Assembly (NCBI GenBank): GCA_046726215.1
Contig: JBKPAA010000008.1
Span: 1-64,000 of the forward strand
Length of the DNA: 64,000 bases
DNA from: DASQUK01 sp046726215
GTDB lineage: Bacteria > Actinomycetota > Acidimicrobiia > Acidimicrobiales > VFJN01
Direction of reading: 5' to 3'
Below are positions 37,406-46,468 of the stretch, piece by piece. Within the stretch, counting starts at the first letter, position 1, and every line of letters starts with the position of its first letter. The translations under genes were made by a program, and so were the position numbers. The notes below the pieces were generated by a model. It saw only the letters and a list, made by a program, of their open reading frames with translations, did not search any database and was not told where the DNA came from.

Positions 37406-40018
37406 ATGAGCGTTGAGGAGATGGTGGTGGCTCGGGCGAAGTTCGGGGTGCCGCGCGTCCCCAGCGCCACCGTCCGCCGCGATGCCCTGGTCAAGCGGCT
37501 GGACACCGCCGCCGACTGTCCTCTGACGCTCGTCGTGGCGGCCCCTGGGTCGGGCAAGACCGCGCTGCTAGCAGAGTGGGTCGGCGCGGCCGACCGTTCG
37601 ATCAGCTGGATGTCGTGTGACACTACGGATGCCGAGCCGCTCTGCTTCTGGCGCAGCGTCGTCACCAGCGTCGCCCAGACCTGCCACGACCTCGGAATAG
37701 CGGCCGCGGAGCTCGTCGAGGAGCCCGGCACCGAGCGGCTCGCGATCGGCCTGGCCAACGAGCTCACGGCCCTGAACCAGCCGTGTGTGATCGTCATCGA
37801 CGACTTCCACCTGGCCCACGCCGAACCGGCGGTGATGGCGGCGTTCATTGCCGCCCTGCCACGATCGGTGCGGCTCGTGCTGGCGACTCGCTCGGACCCC
37901 CCTTTCCCGCTGGGACGCCTGCGGGTACAGGGCAAGTTGCTGGAGCTTCGCCAGGCCGACCTGGCGCTCACGACCGACGAGGCACGCCGGCTCCTGGGTG
38001 AATTGGGGGTCGTTCTCGGCGAGGGCGAGCTCGAGGACCTGGTCGCGCTCAGCGAGGGTTGGCCCGCCGGTGTTCACCTCGCGGGCCTCTGGGCTCGAGC
38101 CCACGACGACCCGGGCGCGCTCCTGCGCAGCATGGGGACGACCGACCGCAGCCTCGTCGACTTCCTGATGACCGAGGTGATCGAGCTTCAGCCGCCGGAC
38201 ATCGTCGACTTCCTCATGGTCAGCGCCGAGCTCGAGTGGTTCGATGCCGCGCTGTGCGACGAGGTTCGCTCACGCCACGACAGCGCCGAGATGTTGGCGA
38301 GGGTGCGGGCCGCCAACCTGTTTCTGGTCGAGCCCGTCCGCGAGGGCGCGAAGTACCGCTACCACCACCTTTTCGGGCAGTTCCTCCGCAGTCACCTGCG
38401 TGCCGTAGCCCCCGAACGCCTGCCCGCCATCCATCGGGCCGCCGCCGCGGCGAACCTGGCACGTCGAGATCCCATGGGCGCGGTGGCTCACAGCCTGCGG
38501 GCGCGGGATGCCGCTGCGGCGATGGCGCAGCTCCAGGCACATGTGACGAGCGCCTGGTCGATCGAGGATGCGGCGCTCGCCAGTGCCACCATCCGAGCCT
38601 GGCTCACCGAGCACGAGTCACTTGACGGCGAGCGGGCACCCGCCGGCGTCCTGGTCTGCGCGGTCGTCTTCGGCATGGTCGGCGATCGCGATGAGGCAGC
38701 ATCGTGGCTGCGCTGGGTGGAAGCCCGCGAGGCCGACCTCGACCCCCTGGAGCGGTTCCTGTTGCACGCGGTGTGGATCCACCACCTCGTCCAGGCCGGT
38801 GACCCCGGAGCCGCCCTGGAGCGGGCGGGCCGGGCTCGCGCCGTGCTGCGCGAGAACGACATCGACACCGTGTGGGCAGAGCCCCTGACGTTCCTGGAAG
38901 CGCAGGCACAGCTGTGGCTCGGTGACGTCGTGGGGGCCGAAGCGACGCTGGAGCCGGATCCCGGCCGCCGGGATCGGTCGCCCGTGATCAGGCGGGTCAG
39001 GCGGCCGGGATGCGCCTCACTCATCGCGCTGCAGCGGGGCGAGCTCGTCGAAGCTGAACGGTTGGCCATGGCGGCGATCGCCGCCGCCGACGAGCTCGGT
39101 CTGGACGACGGCAACTATGGACGGGCGGAGCCGGAGTTCGCCCTCGCCCAGCTGGCGCTCGAGCAGAACCGGCTCGAGGACGCCGATCGCCGCCTAGAAC
39201 AGGTCATGCGAATCGTCGAGGAGGGACGGCGTCCACCGATGGAGCTGCTCGGCCACCTGCGGGGCGCGCAGATCGCCTCCGTCCGTGGGGATCACGACGC
39301 CGCTGCCGAGGGCATCGAACGAGCCCGAGCCGCCATCCCCAACGCCATGCCTCCGGTCGTCGCCTGGATCGACCGCGCCGAGTTGCGTTTGGCCCTTCAG
39401 CGGAGCGACAGGGCCACCGCCGAGCGGCTCCAGCCGCGCCTGCCGAAGTCTCCCGAGACGGCGCTGCTCACCGCCCGCCTGCGGCTGCTGGCCGACGACC
39501 CGGGTGGCGCGCTCAGCGTCCTCGAAACCGTCGCCGAAGGGGTCTCCACCCGGCGCCTCGACGTCGAACGCCAGCTCCTCACGGCAATCGCCATGGCTGA
39601 TTCCAACCCACCGCGGGCGCACGCGGCCCTCGAGGGCGCACTCACGCTGGCCGAGCCCGTCGGCCTCCACCGCACGCTCCTGGCCGAGGGCCCGGTTCTG
39701 TGGAAGCTCCTCGAAGCGCACCCGGCCCACGGCCGCATCGCCGACTACATCACCGGCATCCTCGACAACACGCATCGGGTCGCGCTGGGGCCACCACCCG
39801 CCAATGCACGGCAGTCGGGCCTCGTCGACCCGCTCAGCGATCGCGAGCTCACCGTCCTCCGCCTCCTCGCCAGCCGGCTCACGTGCAGCGAGATCGCCCG
39901 CGAGCTCTACCTGTCCGTGAACACGGTGCGCTCCCACGTGAAGGCGATCTACCGCAAGCTCGGTGTCAACGCGCGTACCGACGCCGTCAAGAGGGGTCAC
40001 GCTCTCGGCCTTGCCTGA
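37406..40018 (+). CDS. MalT-like LuxR-family ATP-dependent regulator
   Basis: An 870-residue STAND-type regulator. Walker A is APGSGKTALLAEW (about 46-58) and Walker B is VIVIDDFHLAH (about 129). A long helical-repeat (TPR-like) sensor region (about 330-800) precedes the C-terminal LuxR HTH: LSDRELTVLRLLASRL and YLSVNTVRSHVKAIYRKLGV (about 805-865). Such proteins oligomerise on ligand and ATP binding to activate transcription. GGGAG precedes ATG 37406. The inducer and targets are unknown. Confidence 0.93.
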   Translation: MSVEEMVVARAKFGVPRVPSATVRRDALVKRLDTAADCPLTLVVAAPGSGKTALLAEWVGAADRSISWMSCDTTDAEPLCFWRSVVTSVAQTCHDLGIAAAELVEEPGTERLAIGLANELTALNQPCVIVIDDFHLAHAEPAVMAAFIAALPRSVRLVLATRSDPPFPLGRLRVQGKLLELRQADLALTTDEARRLLGELGVVLGEGELEDLVALSEGWPAGVHLAGLWARAHDDPGALLRSMGTTDRSLVDFLMTEVIELQPPDIVDFLMVSAELEWFDAALCDEVRSRHDSAEMLARVRAANLFLVEPVREGAKYRYHHLFGQFLRSHLRAVAPERLPAIHRAAAAANLARRDPMGAVAHSLRARDAAAAMAQLQAHVTSAWSIEDAALASATIRAWLTEHESLDGERAPAGVLVCAVVFGMVGDRDEAASWLRWVEAREADLDPLERFLLHAVWIHHLVQAGDPGAALERAGRARAVLRENDIDTVWAEPLTFLEAQAQLWLGDVVGAEATLEPDPGRRDRSPVIRRVRRPGCASLIALQRGELVEAERLAMAAIAAADELGLDDGNYGRAEPEFALAQLALEQNRLEDADRRLEQVMRIVEEGRRPPMELLGHLRGAQIASVRGDHDAAAEGIERARAAIPNAMPPVVAWIDRAELRLALQRSDRATAERLQPRLPKSPETALLTARLRLLADDPGGALSVLETVAEGVSTRRLDVERQLLTAIAMADSNPPRAHAALEGALTLAEPVGLHRTLLAEGPVLWKLLEAHPAHGRIADYITGILDNTHRVALGPPPANARQSGLVDPLSDRELTVLRLLASRLTCSEIARELYLSVNTVRSHVKAIYRKLGVNARTDAVKRGHALGLA

Positions 40019-40412
40019 CCTACCGATGCGACCCCACGGTCGCATCGCTCGGGACCTCCGGCGAGGAACGGCGCTGGTGGCCGGGCTGTGGCGCACGTCC
40101 CATCCAGGGGGGAGGACCCGTCCGCCGTGGACGCTCGCCGACAGCCCGGCACGTGGCAACGAAACGCCGCACCCGGGTGACGGCACATCACCCGTCACTG
40201 GGTGAACGGTGCCGGGCGGTCGCGGCCCGCGCGTGGGACCGATGCTCCAGTTGCCTACCGCCGGGACCGTCCGTGTTGCGCCGTTCGGCGGCCCAATCAC
40301 CTGCCGGTAGGTGAGGTGCGTTCACCCGGATCGGGACTCCAGTGGCCGAAAATGCGAGCGGCCGTGCCGCGAACCACCGCCGCTCGACCACCTCATCCAC
40401 CAGGAGCATCCC
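40019..40412. other. Intergenic region without a convincing gene
   Basis: No ORF with believable composition lies between the LuxR-type gene and the SHOCT-like gene. The region holds a small hairpin GTGACGG/CCGTCAC (40177-40198), a possible terminator 160 nt after the LuxR gene, and an operator-like repeat TCACCT-GCCGGT-AGGTGA (40297-40314) about 100 nt before the next gene. Confidence 0.6.
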
Positions 40413-40661
40413 GTGATTGTCCCCGCTCGTGGCCTCGTCGACACGTTCTGGTCGGTGCTGCGGGTCTTCCTGTTCGCCGGACGACGGCAACGGGTGGACA
40501 AGCAGGAGGACGACGCGCGCCGCAGCGGCGCCGAGGACGTCGCCCCCACGAGCGCCCCTAACCCGGCCGTCGAGGTTGTCACGCTGGCCGAGCTTCACGA
40601 CCGGGGTCTCCTGAGCGACGAGGAGTACGTTCGCCGGAGGACGCAGGCGCTCACCACCTGA
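40413..40661 (+). CDS. Small protein with SHOCT-like end
   Basis: An 82-residue protein: a hydrophobic N-terminal segment (GLVDTFWSVLRVFLFAG), a charged linker (RRQRVDKQEDDARR) and a SHOCT-like C-terminus (LAELHDRGLLSDEEYVRRR). GTG 40413 with AGGAG 7 nt upstream. Function unknown. Confidence 0.7.
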   Translation: MIVPARGLVDTFWSVLRVFLFAGRRQRVDKQEDDARRSGAEDVAPTSAPNPAVEVVTLAELHDRGLLSDEEYVRRRTQALTT

Positions 40662-40802
40662 CGGCACGAAGCCTGCGTGCACTGGACGTGGACGCAGGCG
40701 GAGGCATACCCACAACGTGGACGCCACCTCGGTACTGTCCCGCTGCCCGTCCTCGCCGTCGCCGCGATGCGGTGGGCCGTCACTGACAGAGGAAGAGAGC
40801 AA

Positions 40803-41993
40803 ATGGTGAGCAGCGAGACCGCCGACACGGCAGCCGCGTCGAGCCCCCGGCGTCGGCCGGCCTGGCGCCGCGGCCTCGCAGCCCTGGCGCTGTTACTTGG
40901 GTGCCTTCTGTTGCTGATCGCGAACCTGGCGATCTTCGCCCGGACCCTCATCTTCGACACCGACACGTTCGCCGACGTGGTGGCGCCGGAGAAGCCCGAC
41001 GAGCACGTGATCGCGGGCGTGGCCGACACGCTGTCAAACAAGATCGCCACGTCGACCCGCGTGCAGGACCGGATCCAGGAGTTGACCCCCCGCGACAACG
41101 CTCTCGTGGCCGCCGCCGTCGCCAACGCCGCGGAAAACCTGATCGACAGCACCGTGCGCGCGGTGATGCGGAGCGATCAGTTCCGCGGCGTGTGGCGCGG
41201 CGTCGTGGTTCGGGCCCACGAGCGATTCGTCGCGCTGGTCGAGAACGACGACCGCGAGCCCGTGACGCTCAACCTCCGACCGGCGGTCGAACAGGTCGAT
41301 CAGCGCCTCGAGGCACGCGGCATCGACCTGATCGACGGCGCCGCGCTCGACGACGTCAGCGAGGTGGTCGCGCTGCGCCGCGCACAGATCGACGACGTGC
41401 GCGAGACCGCGGACCTGGTCCGGCGGCTGGTGATCGTGCTGCCCATCGCGGCCGTCCTGTTCATCGCCGCCGCCGTCGTACTGGCACCCGATCGGCGGAG
41501 GATGCTGGCCCGTGCCGGTGTCGGGATCGTCATCGTCATGGTGGTGACCGGCCTGGCCCTGCGGATCGCCCGAAGGGCCATCACCGACCGGGTCGAGGTC
41601 GACGTCCGGCGGCAGGCCGTGGAGTCTCTCTGGGGCCGCATGTTCGAGACCTTGTTCCAGCAGACCGCGGCCCTGGCGGCGCTCGGCCTGGTGATTGCGC
41701 TGGGCGCCTGGCTTGCCGGGCCCTCGCGGCCCGCAGTCGGGCTGCGCACCCGCGTCAAGTCGATCCGCGGCGGGGGAGCAGGCGAGCCTGCCCCCGAGCC
41801 TTCCCGCCTCGGCCGGGCGCTGGCCGAGCACCGCACGGGCGTGCGCCTCGGCATCCTTGCCGTCGCCGCCGGCGTGCTCCTCCTGTTGCCCGGGACGAGC
41901 GCGCTCGCGATCGTCGTCGTCGCGCTGCTGGCCTTGGCCGCCATCATCGGCGTGGAGATCCTCGCCGGGCCACCTCGAGCACCCGCCGCATGA
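40803..41993 (+). CDS. Conserved integral membrane protein
   Basis: A 396-residue protein with a first helix near 25-45 (LAALALLLGCLLLLIANL), a soluble extracytoplasmic or cytosolic domain (about 55-215, rich in Val/Asp/Arg/Ala helices, with IVRDNALVAAA-like and LEARGIDLIDG patterns), then helices near 220-240, 245-265, 290-310 and 350-385. It resembles actinobacterial multi-span proteins of unknown function. ATG 40803 has GAGGAAGAGAG upstream. Confidence 0.8.
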   Translation: MVSSETADTAAASSPRRRPAWRRGLAALALLLGCLLLLIANLAIFARTLIFDTDTFADVVAPEKPDEHVIAGVADTLSNKIATSTRVQDRIQELTPRDNALVAAAVANAAENLIDSTVRAVMRSDQFRGVWRGVVVRAHERFVALVENDDREPVTLNLRPAVEQVDQRLEARGIDLIDGAALDDVSEVVALRRAQIDDVRETADLVRRLVIVLPIAAVLFIAAAVVLAPDRRRMLARAGVGIVIVMVVTGLALRIARRAITDRVEVDVRRQAVESLWGRMFETLFQQTAALAALGLVIALGAWLAGPSRPAVGLRTRVKSIRGGGAGEPAPEPSRLGRALAEHRTGVRLGILAVAAGVLLLLPGTSALAIVVVALLALAAIIGVEILAGPPRAPAA

Positions 41994-42018
41994 GCCACCG
42001 CCGTCCTAGCCTGCGGGA

Positions 42019-42447
42019 ATGAGCCTTTCCGACCAGGACGTCGACTTCCTGACCCGCAACCACTCGGCGGCGATGATCACCGTCGGGCGCAACGGCACCC
42101 CCAAGGCGGCGCGCGTCGGCGTGGCGCTCGTTGACGGCAAGCTCTGGAGCAGCGGCACGGCCGACCGGGTGCGGACGCGCCGGCTGCGTCGCGACCCCCG
42201 CTGCACCCTGTTCGTCTACGACACCGGCTTCGCCTGGCTGGCGCTGGAGACCTCCGTGACGATCCTCGACGGCTCCGACGCCCCGGAGCGCAGCCTGCGC
42301 CTGTTTCGCGTCATGCAGGACCGACCGACCGGCCCGCTGAGCTGGTACGGCGGGGAGCTCGCCGAGGACGAGTTCCTCCAAGCCATGGTCGACGAGGGGC
42401 GTCTCGTCTACGAGTTCGAGGTCCACCACCGCTACGGGCTGCACTGA
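42019..42447 (+). CDS. Pyridoxamine-phosphate-oxidase-fold (PPOX) F420/FMN protein
   Basis: A 142-residue split-barrel protein: FLTRNHSAAMITVGRNGTPKAARVGVAL, followed by TADRVRTRRLRRDPRCTLFVYD and a closing LVYEFEVHHRYGLH. This is the actinobacterial PPOX-class pattern that binds F420 or FMN; the substrate is unknown. A start at ATG 42019 fits the family. Confidence 0.85.
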   Translation: MSLSDQDVDFLTRNHSAAMITVGRNGTPKAARVGVALVDGKLWSSGTADRVRTRRLRRDPRCTLFVYDTGFAWLALETSVTILDGSDAPERSLRLFRVMQDRPTGPLSWYGGELAEDEFLQAMVDEGRLVYEFEVHHRYGLH

Positions 42448-42546
42448 CGGTCAGAATGGGCGAAGTGACCGCGCAGCAGTCGCTTGCTGCGGGAGCCGCC
42501 GTGCTGGGCGCGACATCGGGGAGCGCCATGCCGGTCAGCCGCCCGT

Positions 42547-43482
42547 TCAATCGAGCAGGGCGGCGGCCTCGGCGAGGAGCTCCGCCTGGCGCATCCAATC
42601 ACCGGCGGCGAGGGTGACGACAACCCGGTCGGCACCGGCCTCGACGTAGGCGGCGAAACGGGCCGCGACCTCGGCGGGGCCGCCGAGCGTTAGCACGTTT
42701 GGGACCTGGTCGGCGGGCATCCCGAAGACGCCATCGGGATCTGTCATCGTGCCGACCAGTCCGTCGTGGTCGGGCAGGGCGGGATCGCCCGTCAGGGCTG
42801 CGACCATGCTGGCGGTGACCGACGGGGTGGGCCGTCCCCGGGCGCCGGCGAGCTCGACCAGGCGCGCCCGCCCCTCGACCACCGCCGCCGGGGGAACCGG
42901 AAGCAGGAACCAGCCGTCGCCGTGCTCCGCGGCGCGGACCATCGCCACCTCCGACATCCCGCCGACGACGATGGGTGGCACGGTCGCCGCCGGCGCCAGC
43001 CGGATCGTCGGTGAGTCCGGCCCGTCGTCCAGGCGGGTGGGCGCGCCCGAGACGAGACCCGGCAGCACGCGAAGTGCGGCGTCGGTCCGGCGACCACGCT
43101 CCCGCCGGGGCACGCCCGCGGCGACCCAGGACTCGCTGTGCCGGTCACCGCCCGCGCCCACCCCGAGGATGAGCCGGTCATTCGACACGTGCTGCAGGGA
43201 CGCGACCTGCTTGGCGACCCAGACCACCGGGCGCAGCGGCAGGATCATGACGCCGAGCGCGAGCCGGATCCGCCCTGTGGCCCCGGCTGCCGCGGCGAGC
43301 GACACCACGCTCTCGATGAACGGGGCGCCGGTGCCGGCGATCAGCTGATCGACGACCCACACCGATTCCAGCCCGAGGTCCTCGGCGTGCCGGGCCGTGG
43401 CGGCCATGTCGCCCGGGGGGTCCTTTGGTCCGCTCATGCTGGGTAGGAACACACCAATGTCGGGAGTCGGCGTGGCGGGCAT
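42547..43482 (-). CDS. LLM-class (luciferase-like) F420-dependent oxidoreductase
   Basis: A 311-residue TIM-barrel flavin/F420 enzyme. It shows ARHAEDLGLESVWVVDQL, LGVMILPLRPVVWVAKQVASLQHVSNDRLILGVGAG split across the beta3-beta4 region, and PPIVVGGMSEVAMVRAAEHGDGWF. Its substrate is not predictable. It is convergent with the PPOX gene; both may use F420. Confidence 0.92.
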   Translation of the reverse strand: MPATPTPDIGVFLPSMSGPKDPPGDMAATARHAEDLGLESVWVVDQLIAGTGAPFIESVVSLAAAAGATGRIRLALGVMILPLRPVVWVAKQVASLQHVSNDRLILGVGAGGDRHSESWVAAGVPRRERGRRTDAALRVLPGLVSGAPTRLDDGPDSPTIRLAPAATVPPIVVGGMSEVAMVRAAEHGDGWFLLPVPPAAVVEGRARLVELAGARGRPTPSVTASMVAALTGDPALPDHDGLVGTMTDPDGVFGMPADQVPNVLTLGGPAEVAARFAAYVEAGADRVVVTLAAGDWMRQAELLAEAAALLD

Positions 43483-43606
43483 GCGCCCAGTGTGCCGGTG
43501 CCGTCCGGCGGGTCACACGATTGCGTCCGCTGGAGCGTGCTCCCGGCGGTTTCCGGCGCCGAGGTGGTTGCCGGCCAGACATTCCTGCGTCAGGAGTCGC
43601 GAGCGA

Positions 43607-44344
43607 TCACAGCCGAGTGATGGGACCCGGCTGGACGGCCGCTTCGGATGGCTCGCCGCGGTCTGCGTGGTCGGGGCCCCCTCGATCGCCAGGTTCCGGA
43701 ACGGTGGCCGGCCACAGCCGGCGAGCCGTGGCCTCGGAGACCCGCCCGCGCCAGTGCATGGCCCGCCAGACGCCGCGATAGCCGGGCAGGAACCCGAGGG
43801 TGACGAGCAGGTGCCCGACGACGAGGCCGGTCAGCGCGTAGGTGGAGCCCCGGTGCACCCGCACCATGGTGGCGAAGGTCGGCCCGCCCGAGAGCGTGGT
43901 GAGGAGCACCCCACTGACGATCACCGCGCCGAGCGCGCCGACGACCGCAATGTTGAGCAGCCGCTGGCCGGGATCGAAGTGCCCGCGGTGCCGACCGAAG
44001 CGACCGGTCAGCGCACCCCGCGGCCAGTGCCAGAACCACGCACCGTCACCGCGGTTGATGCGCACGGTCTCCCGCAGGAAGCTGTACGTGGCGCGAATGC
44101 CGAGGATCGGTCCGCCGATCGCGAGCCCCAGGAGCACCCAGCCGGCCTGGCGGTGAAGCTCGGTATCGGGAGTGTCGAGGAGGTCGGCGAGCAGGGTTGG
44201 CTGCCCCTCGTGCCCCGTCCGCAGCCACCAGCCGGTGGCCAGAAGGACGAAGGTCACGAGGTAGAGCAGTGTGTGCAGCCAGCGGGTGGCCTGGTTGTTC
44301 CTGACGACCGCACCACCCCCGGGGGCCTCAGTAGCCGTAGTCAC
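43607..44344 (-). CDS. Cytochrome b561-like membrane haem protein
   Basis: A 245-residue protein with four to five membrane helices and His residues placed as haem ligands: NQATRWLHTLLYLV, ELHRQAGWVLLGL and VRVHRGSTYALTGLVVGHLLVTLG. This matches the di-haem cytochrome b561/formate-dehydrogenase gamma-type fold that moves electrons across the membrane. GTG 44344 overlaps the lipoprotein stop by 17 nt, so the two are coupled. A redox role together with the lipoprotein is inferred. Confidence 0.85.
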   Translation of the reverse strand: MTTATEAPGGGAVVRNNQATRWLHTLLYLVTFVLLATGWWLRTGHEGQPTLLADLLDTPDTELHRQAGWVLLGLAIGGPILGIRATYSFLRETVRINRGDGAWFWHWPRGALTGRFGRHRGHFDPGQRLLNIAVVGALGAVIVSGVLLTTLSGGPTFATMVRVHRGSTYALTGLVVGHLLVTLGFLPGYRGVWRAMHWRGRVSEATARRLWPATVPEPGDRGGPDHADRGEPSEAAVQPGPITRL

Positions 44345-44891
44345 CGCCGGAATCGGTGGTGTCGGTGCCGCCGGTTCCCGCACCCTCACCCACGGTCACG
44401 GCGATCTGGTCACTGGCGTCGGTGAGGCTGTGGTCGGCATTGGCTATGACCGCCTCGATGGTGTGGTCCCCCGCGGCGAGGTCGCGGTCCACGGTCCAGG
44501 GCTCGTCGGCGCTGTAGACGATGTCGTACTCGCCGTCGGACCGGTTGCCGTCGTAGTAGAGGTGCACGTGGTGCAGGCCGGAGTCGGGTTCGCCGATGTC
44601 GACGCTGGGGTCGATCTCCACCTTGAACCCCGGTTCGACGGTGGCCCCGTCCGCCGGATCGGCGATCGAGACCGTCAAGTCGCCGTCCCCGCCTCCTCCG
44701 CCGCCGGAGTCGCCGCCGTTCTCGGCGGCGGGCTCGCCCGCGACCGTGTCGTCGTCGTCGCTGCAGGCCGCCGCCAACAGCGCCAGCGCGGCCAGGGCCG
44801 CTCCGACGGTGACGAGCCGACGTCGGGGATGGCGTCGGCTCGCGGTCGTCGCGGCGGGTGAGCTCGGCGGAGGGCCGGACATGATTGCCAT
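44328..44891 (-). CDS. Secreted lipoprotein with DUF4399-like domain
   Basis: A 187-residue lipoprotein: basic N-region, hydrophobic core and lipobox LLAAAC (Cys 43), an acidic Gly-rich linker (CSDDDD, then GGDSGGGGGGDG), and an Ig-like/DUF4399-type domain (VSIADPADGATVEPGFKVEI, HHVHLYYDG, LAAGDHTIEAVIANADHS). ATG 44891 or 44882. It is divergent from an ECF sigma factor and its anti-sigma factor, which may control it. Confidence 0.85.
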   Translation of the reverse strand: MAIMSGPPPSSPAATTASRRHPRRRLVTVGAALAALALLAAACSDDDDTVAGEPAAENGGDSGGGGGGDGDLTVSIADPADGATVEPGFKVEIDPSVDIGEPDSGLHHVHLYYDGNRSDGEYDIVYSADEPWTVDRDLAAGDHTIEAVIANADHSLTDASDQIAVTVGEGAGTGGTDTTDSGGDYGY

Positions 44892-45012
44892 ACTCCGACT
44901 ACCTGTCCGAAGCCGCAACGGATCTCTCCCGGGGTTGCCCCGAGGCACGCGAATTGGCTGTGCTTGCGGGGTGGCGCGAGATCCTCTGGCGCTCCGGCGC
45001 AGTACAGAAGGC

Positions 45013-45564
45013 GTGTGGGAGGTGTCTGACGAGGCGCTCTTCGCGGGGTACGCCTCGGGAGACCCGGAGGCGGCGGCCCACTTCGTCGACCGATTCCAGC
45101 GCCGCATCTACGGGTTGGCGCTCGCGATCGTGCGCGTCCCGGTGGAAGCCGAGGAGGTCGCCCAGGAGGCCTTCGTCAGAGCGTGGCGGTTCGCAGCCAG
45201 CTTCGACGAGCGCCGGGGATCCGTGGCGGCCTGGCTGCTCGGCATCACCCGCAACGTGGCGCTCGACAGCGTGCGGGGACGCGGCCGCCGTCCCGAACCG
45301 GTGGCCGATCCGGCCCCGGATGTCGGCGCCGACCCGCTGGACATCGCCGACGCCATCGAGCGCCGCGCCGACGCCCGGCGGGTGGCCGACTTGATGCGAG
45401 CGCTGCCGGACTCGCAGCGCCGGGCACTGGTGGCCGTGACGCTGTGGGGGATGACCACCCGCGAGGTCAGCGAGATGGCGGGCATCCCCCAGGGCACCGT
45501 CAAGACCCGGGTACGCCTGGCGCTGCGCAAGCTGCGCGACGAGATGGGGGCGCCGATCCCATGA
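45013..45564 (+). CDS. ECF RNA polymerase sigma factor (SigK/SigL-like)
   Basis: A 183-residue ECF sigma factor: sigma-2 FVDRFQRRIYGLALAIVRVPVEAEEVAQEAFVRAW with SVAAWLLGITRNVALDSVR, and sigma-4 LPDSQRRALVAVTLWGMTTREVSEMAGIPQGTVKTRVRLALRKLR. GTG 45013 or GTG 45022. A zinc anti-sigma gene starts 91 nt downstream. The pair resembles SigK-RskA or SigL-type redox-sensing systems that control extracytoplasmic lipoproteins. Confidence 0.9.
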   Translation: MWEVSDEALFAGYASGDPEAAAHFVDRFQRRIYGLALAIVRVPVEAEEVAQEAFVRAWRFAASFDERRGSVAAWLLGITRNVALDSVRGRGRRPEPVADPAPDVGADPLDIADAIERRADARRVADLMRALPDSQRRALVAVTLWGMTTREVSEMAGIPQGTVKTRVRLALRKLRDEMGAPIP

Positions 45565-45655
45565 GCCGGCTTCGCCCGCCCGCCCCCCTCCGCTCATCGG
45601 CGTGCCTACGGCGCGCCAATGAGGGATCGCCGCGTCGCGGAGTCGAGGTCGCTCG

Positions 45656-46363
45656 ATGACGCCGCTGCGGTGCTCCCAGTTGCGCGACATGGCGCCGGAC
45701 GTGGCGCTCGGGCTCCTGACCGGGGAGGAGCGTGCGCTGGCGTTGGCCCACCTGGAGGGCTGCGCCGCCTGCCGGGCGGACGTGGCGTCGCTGGCGGCCG
45801 TCGCCGACGAACTGCTGCTCACCGGACCCGAGGAACAACCGCCGCAGGGGTTCGATCGCCGCGTGCTTGCCCGCCTCACCGAGGTGCGAGCCGCCGAGGC
45901 GCCGGCGCCGACCCGCAGCGCCGGGCCCGCGCATCTCCATCGACGCGGGCGCCATCGCCGTCCCGACCGGCGGCGGCTCGCGGTCGGGGTGCTGCTGGCC
46001 GCCGCGGCGGCCGCGGTCGTGCTGGCGGCGGCCGTCCTCGTGAACCGTGACCAGTCGACGTCCGTGGCGGCCAGGGCCCAGATGATCACCGGGGTGGGCG
46101 AGGTCGTGGGCACGGCCACGGTCCGCACCGGCGACCCGGCCACGCTGGCCGTCGACGTGCCGGGCTGGGACGAGACCGCGCCGGCGGGCGCCGCCTACTG
46201 GTTGGCCGTCGAGCTGGACGACGGTTCGCGGACGATGACCCCGATCGGCACCGATCACACCTGGTGGAAGGTGCCATTGGGTGGCGACGCCGACGAAGTG
46301 GCCACCGTCTCGGTGCTCGACGGCGAGGGCCGGGTGTGGTGCTCGGGCGACTTCACCACGTGA
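45656..46363 (+). CDS. Zinc-type anti-sigma factor (RskA-like)
   Basis: A 235-residue membrane anti-sigma factor. The ZAS motif HxxxCxxC is HLEGCAAC (His 32, Cys 36, Cys 39), the membrane helix is near 105-125 (GVLLAAAAAAVVLAAAVLV), and the extracytoplasmic RskA-type domain reads LAVDVPGWDETAPAGAAYWLAVEL. It should bind and inhibit the ECF factor encoded before it and release it on a redox or envelope signal. Confidence 0.9.
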   Translation: MTPLRCSQLRDMAPDVALGLLTGEERALALAHLEGCAACRADVASLAAVADELLLTGPEEQPPQGFDRRVLARLTEVRAAEAPAPTRSAGPAHLHRRGRHRRPDRRRLAVGVLLAAAAAAVVLAAAVLVNRDQSTSVAARAQMITGVGEVVGTATVRTGDPATLAVDVPGWDETAPAGAAYWLAVELDDGSRTMTPIGTDHTWWKVPLGGDADEVATVSVLDGEGRVWCSGDFTT

Positions 46364-46468
46364 CGGGCCAGCTACCACCACGAGGCGCTCAGCTTCGGTA
46401 ATCTCTGCGGCCACCGCGCCGGCCTGGGAAGGGCGCGACGCCCCGCCGGGAGAAGGGCACAGATCTAC

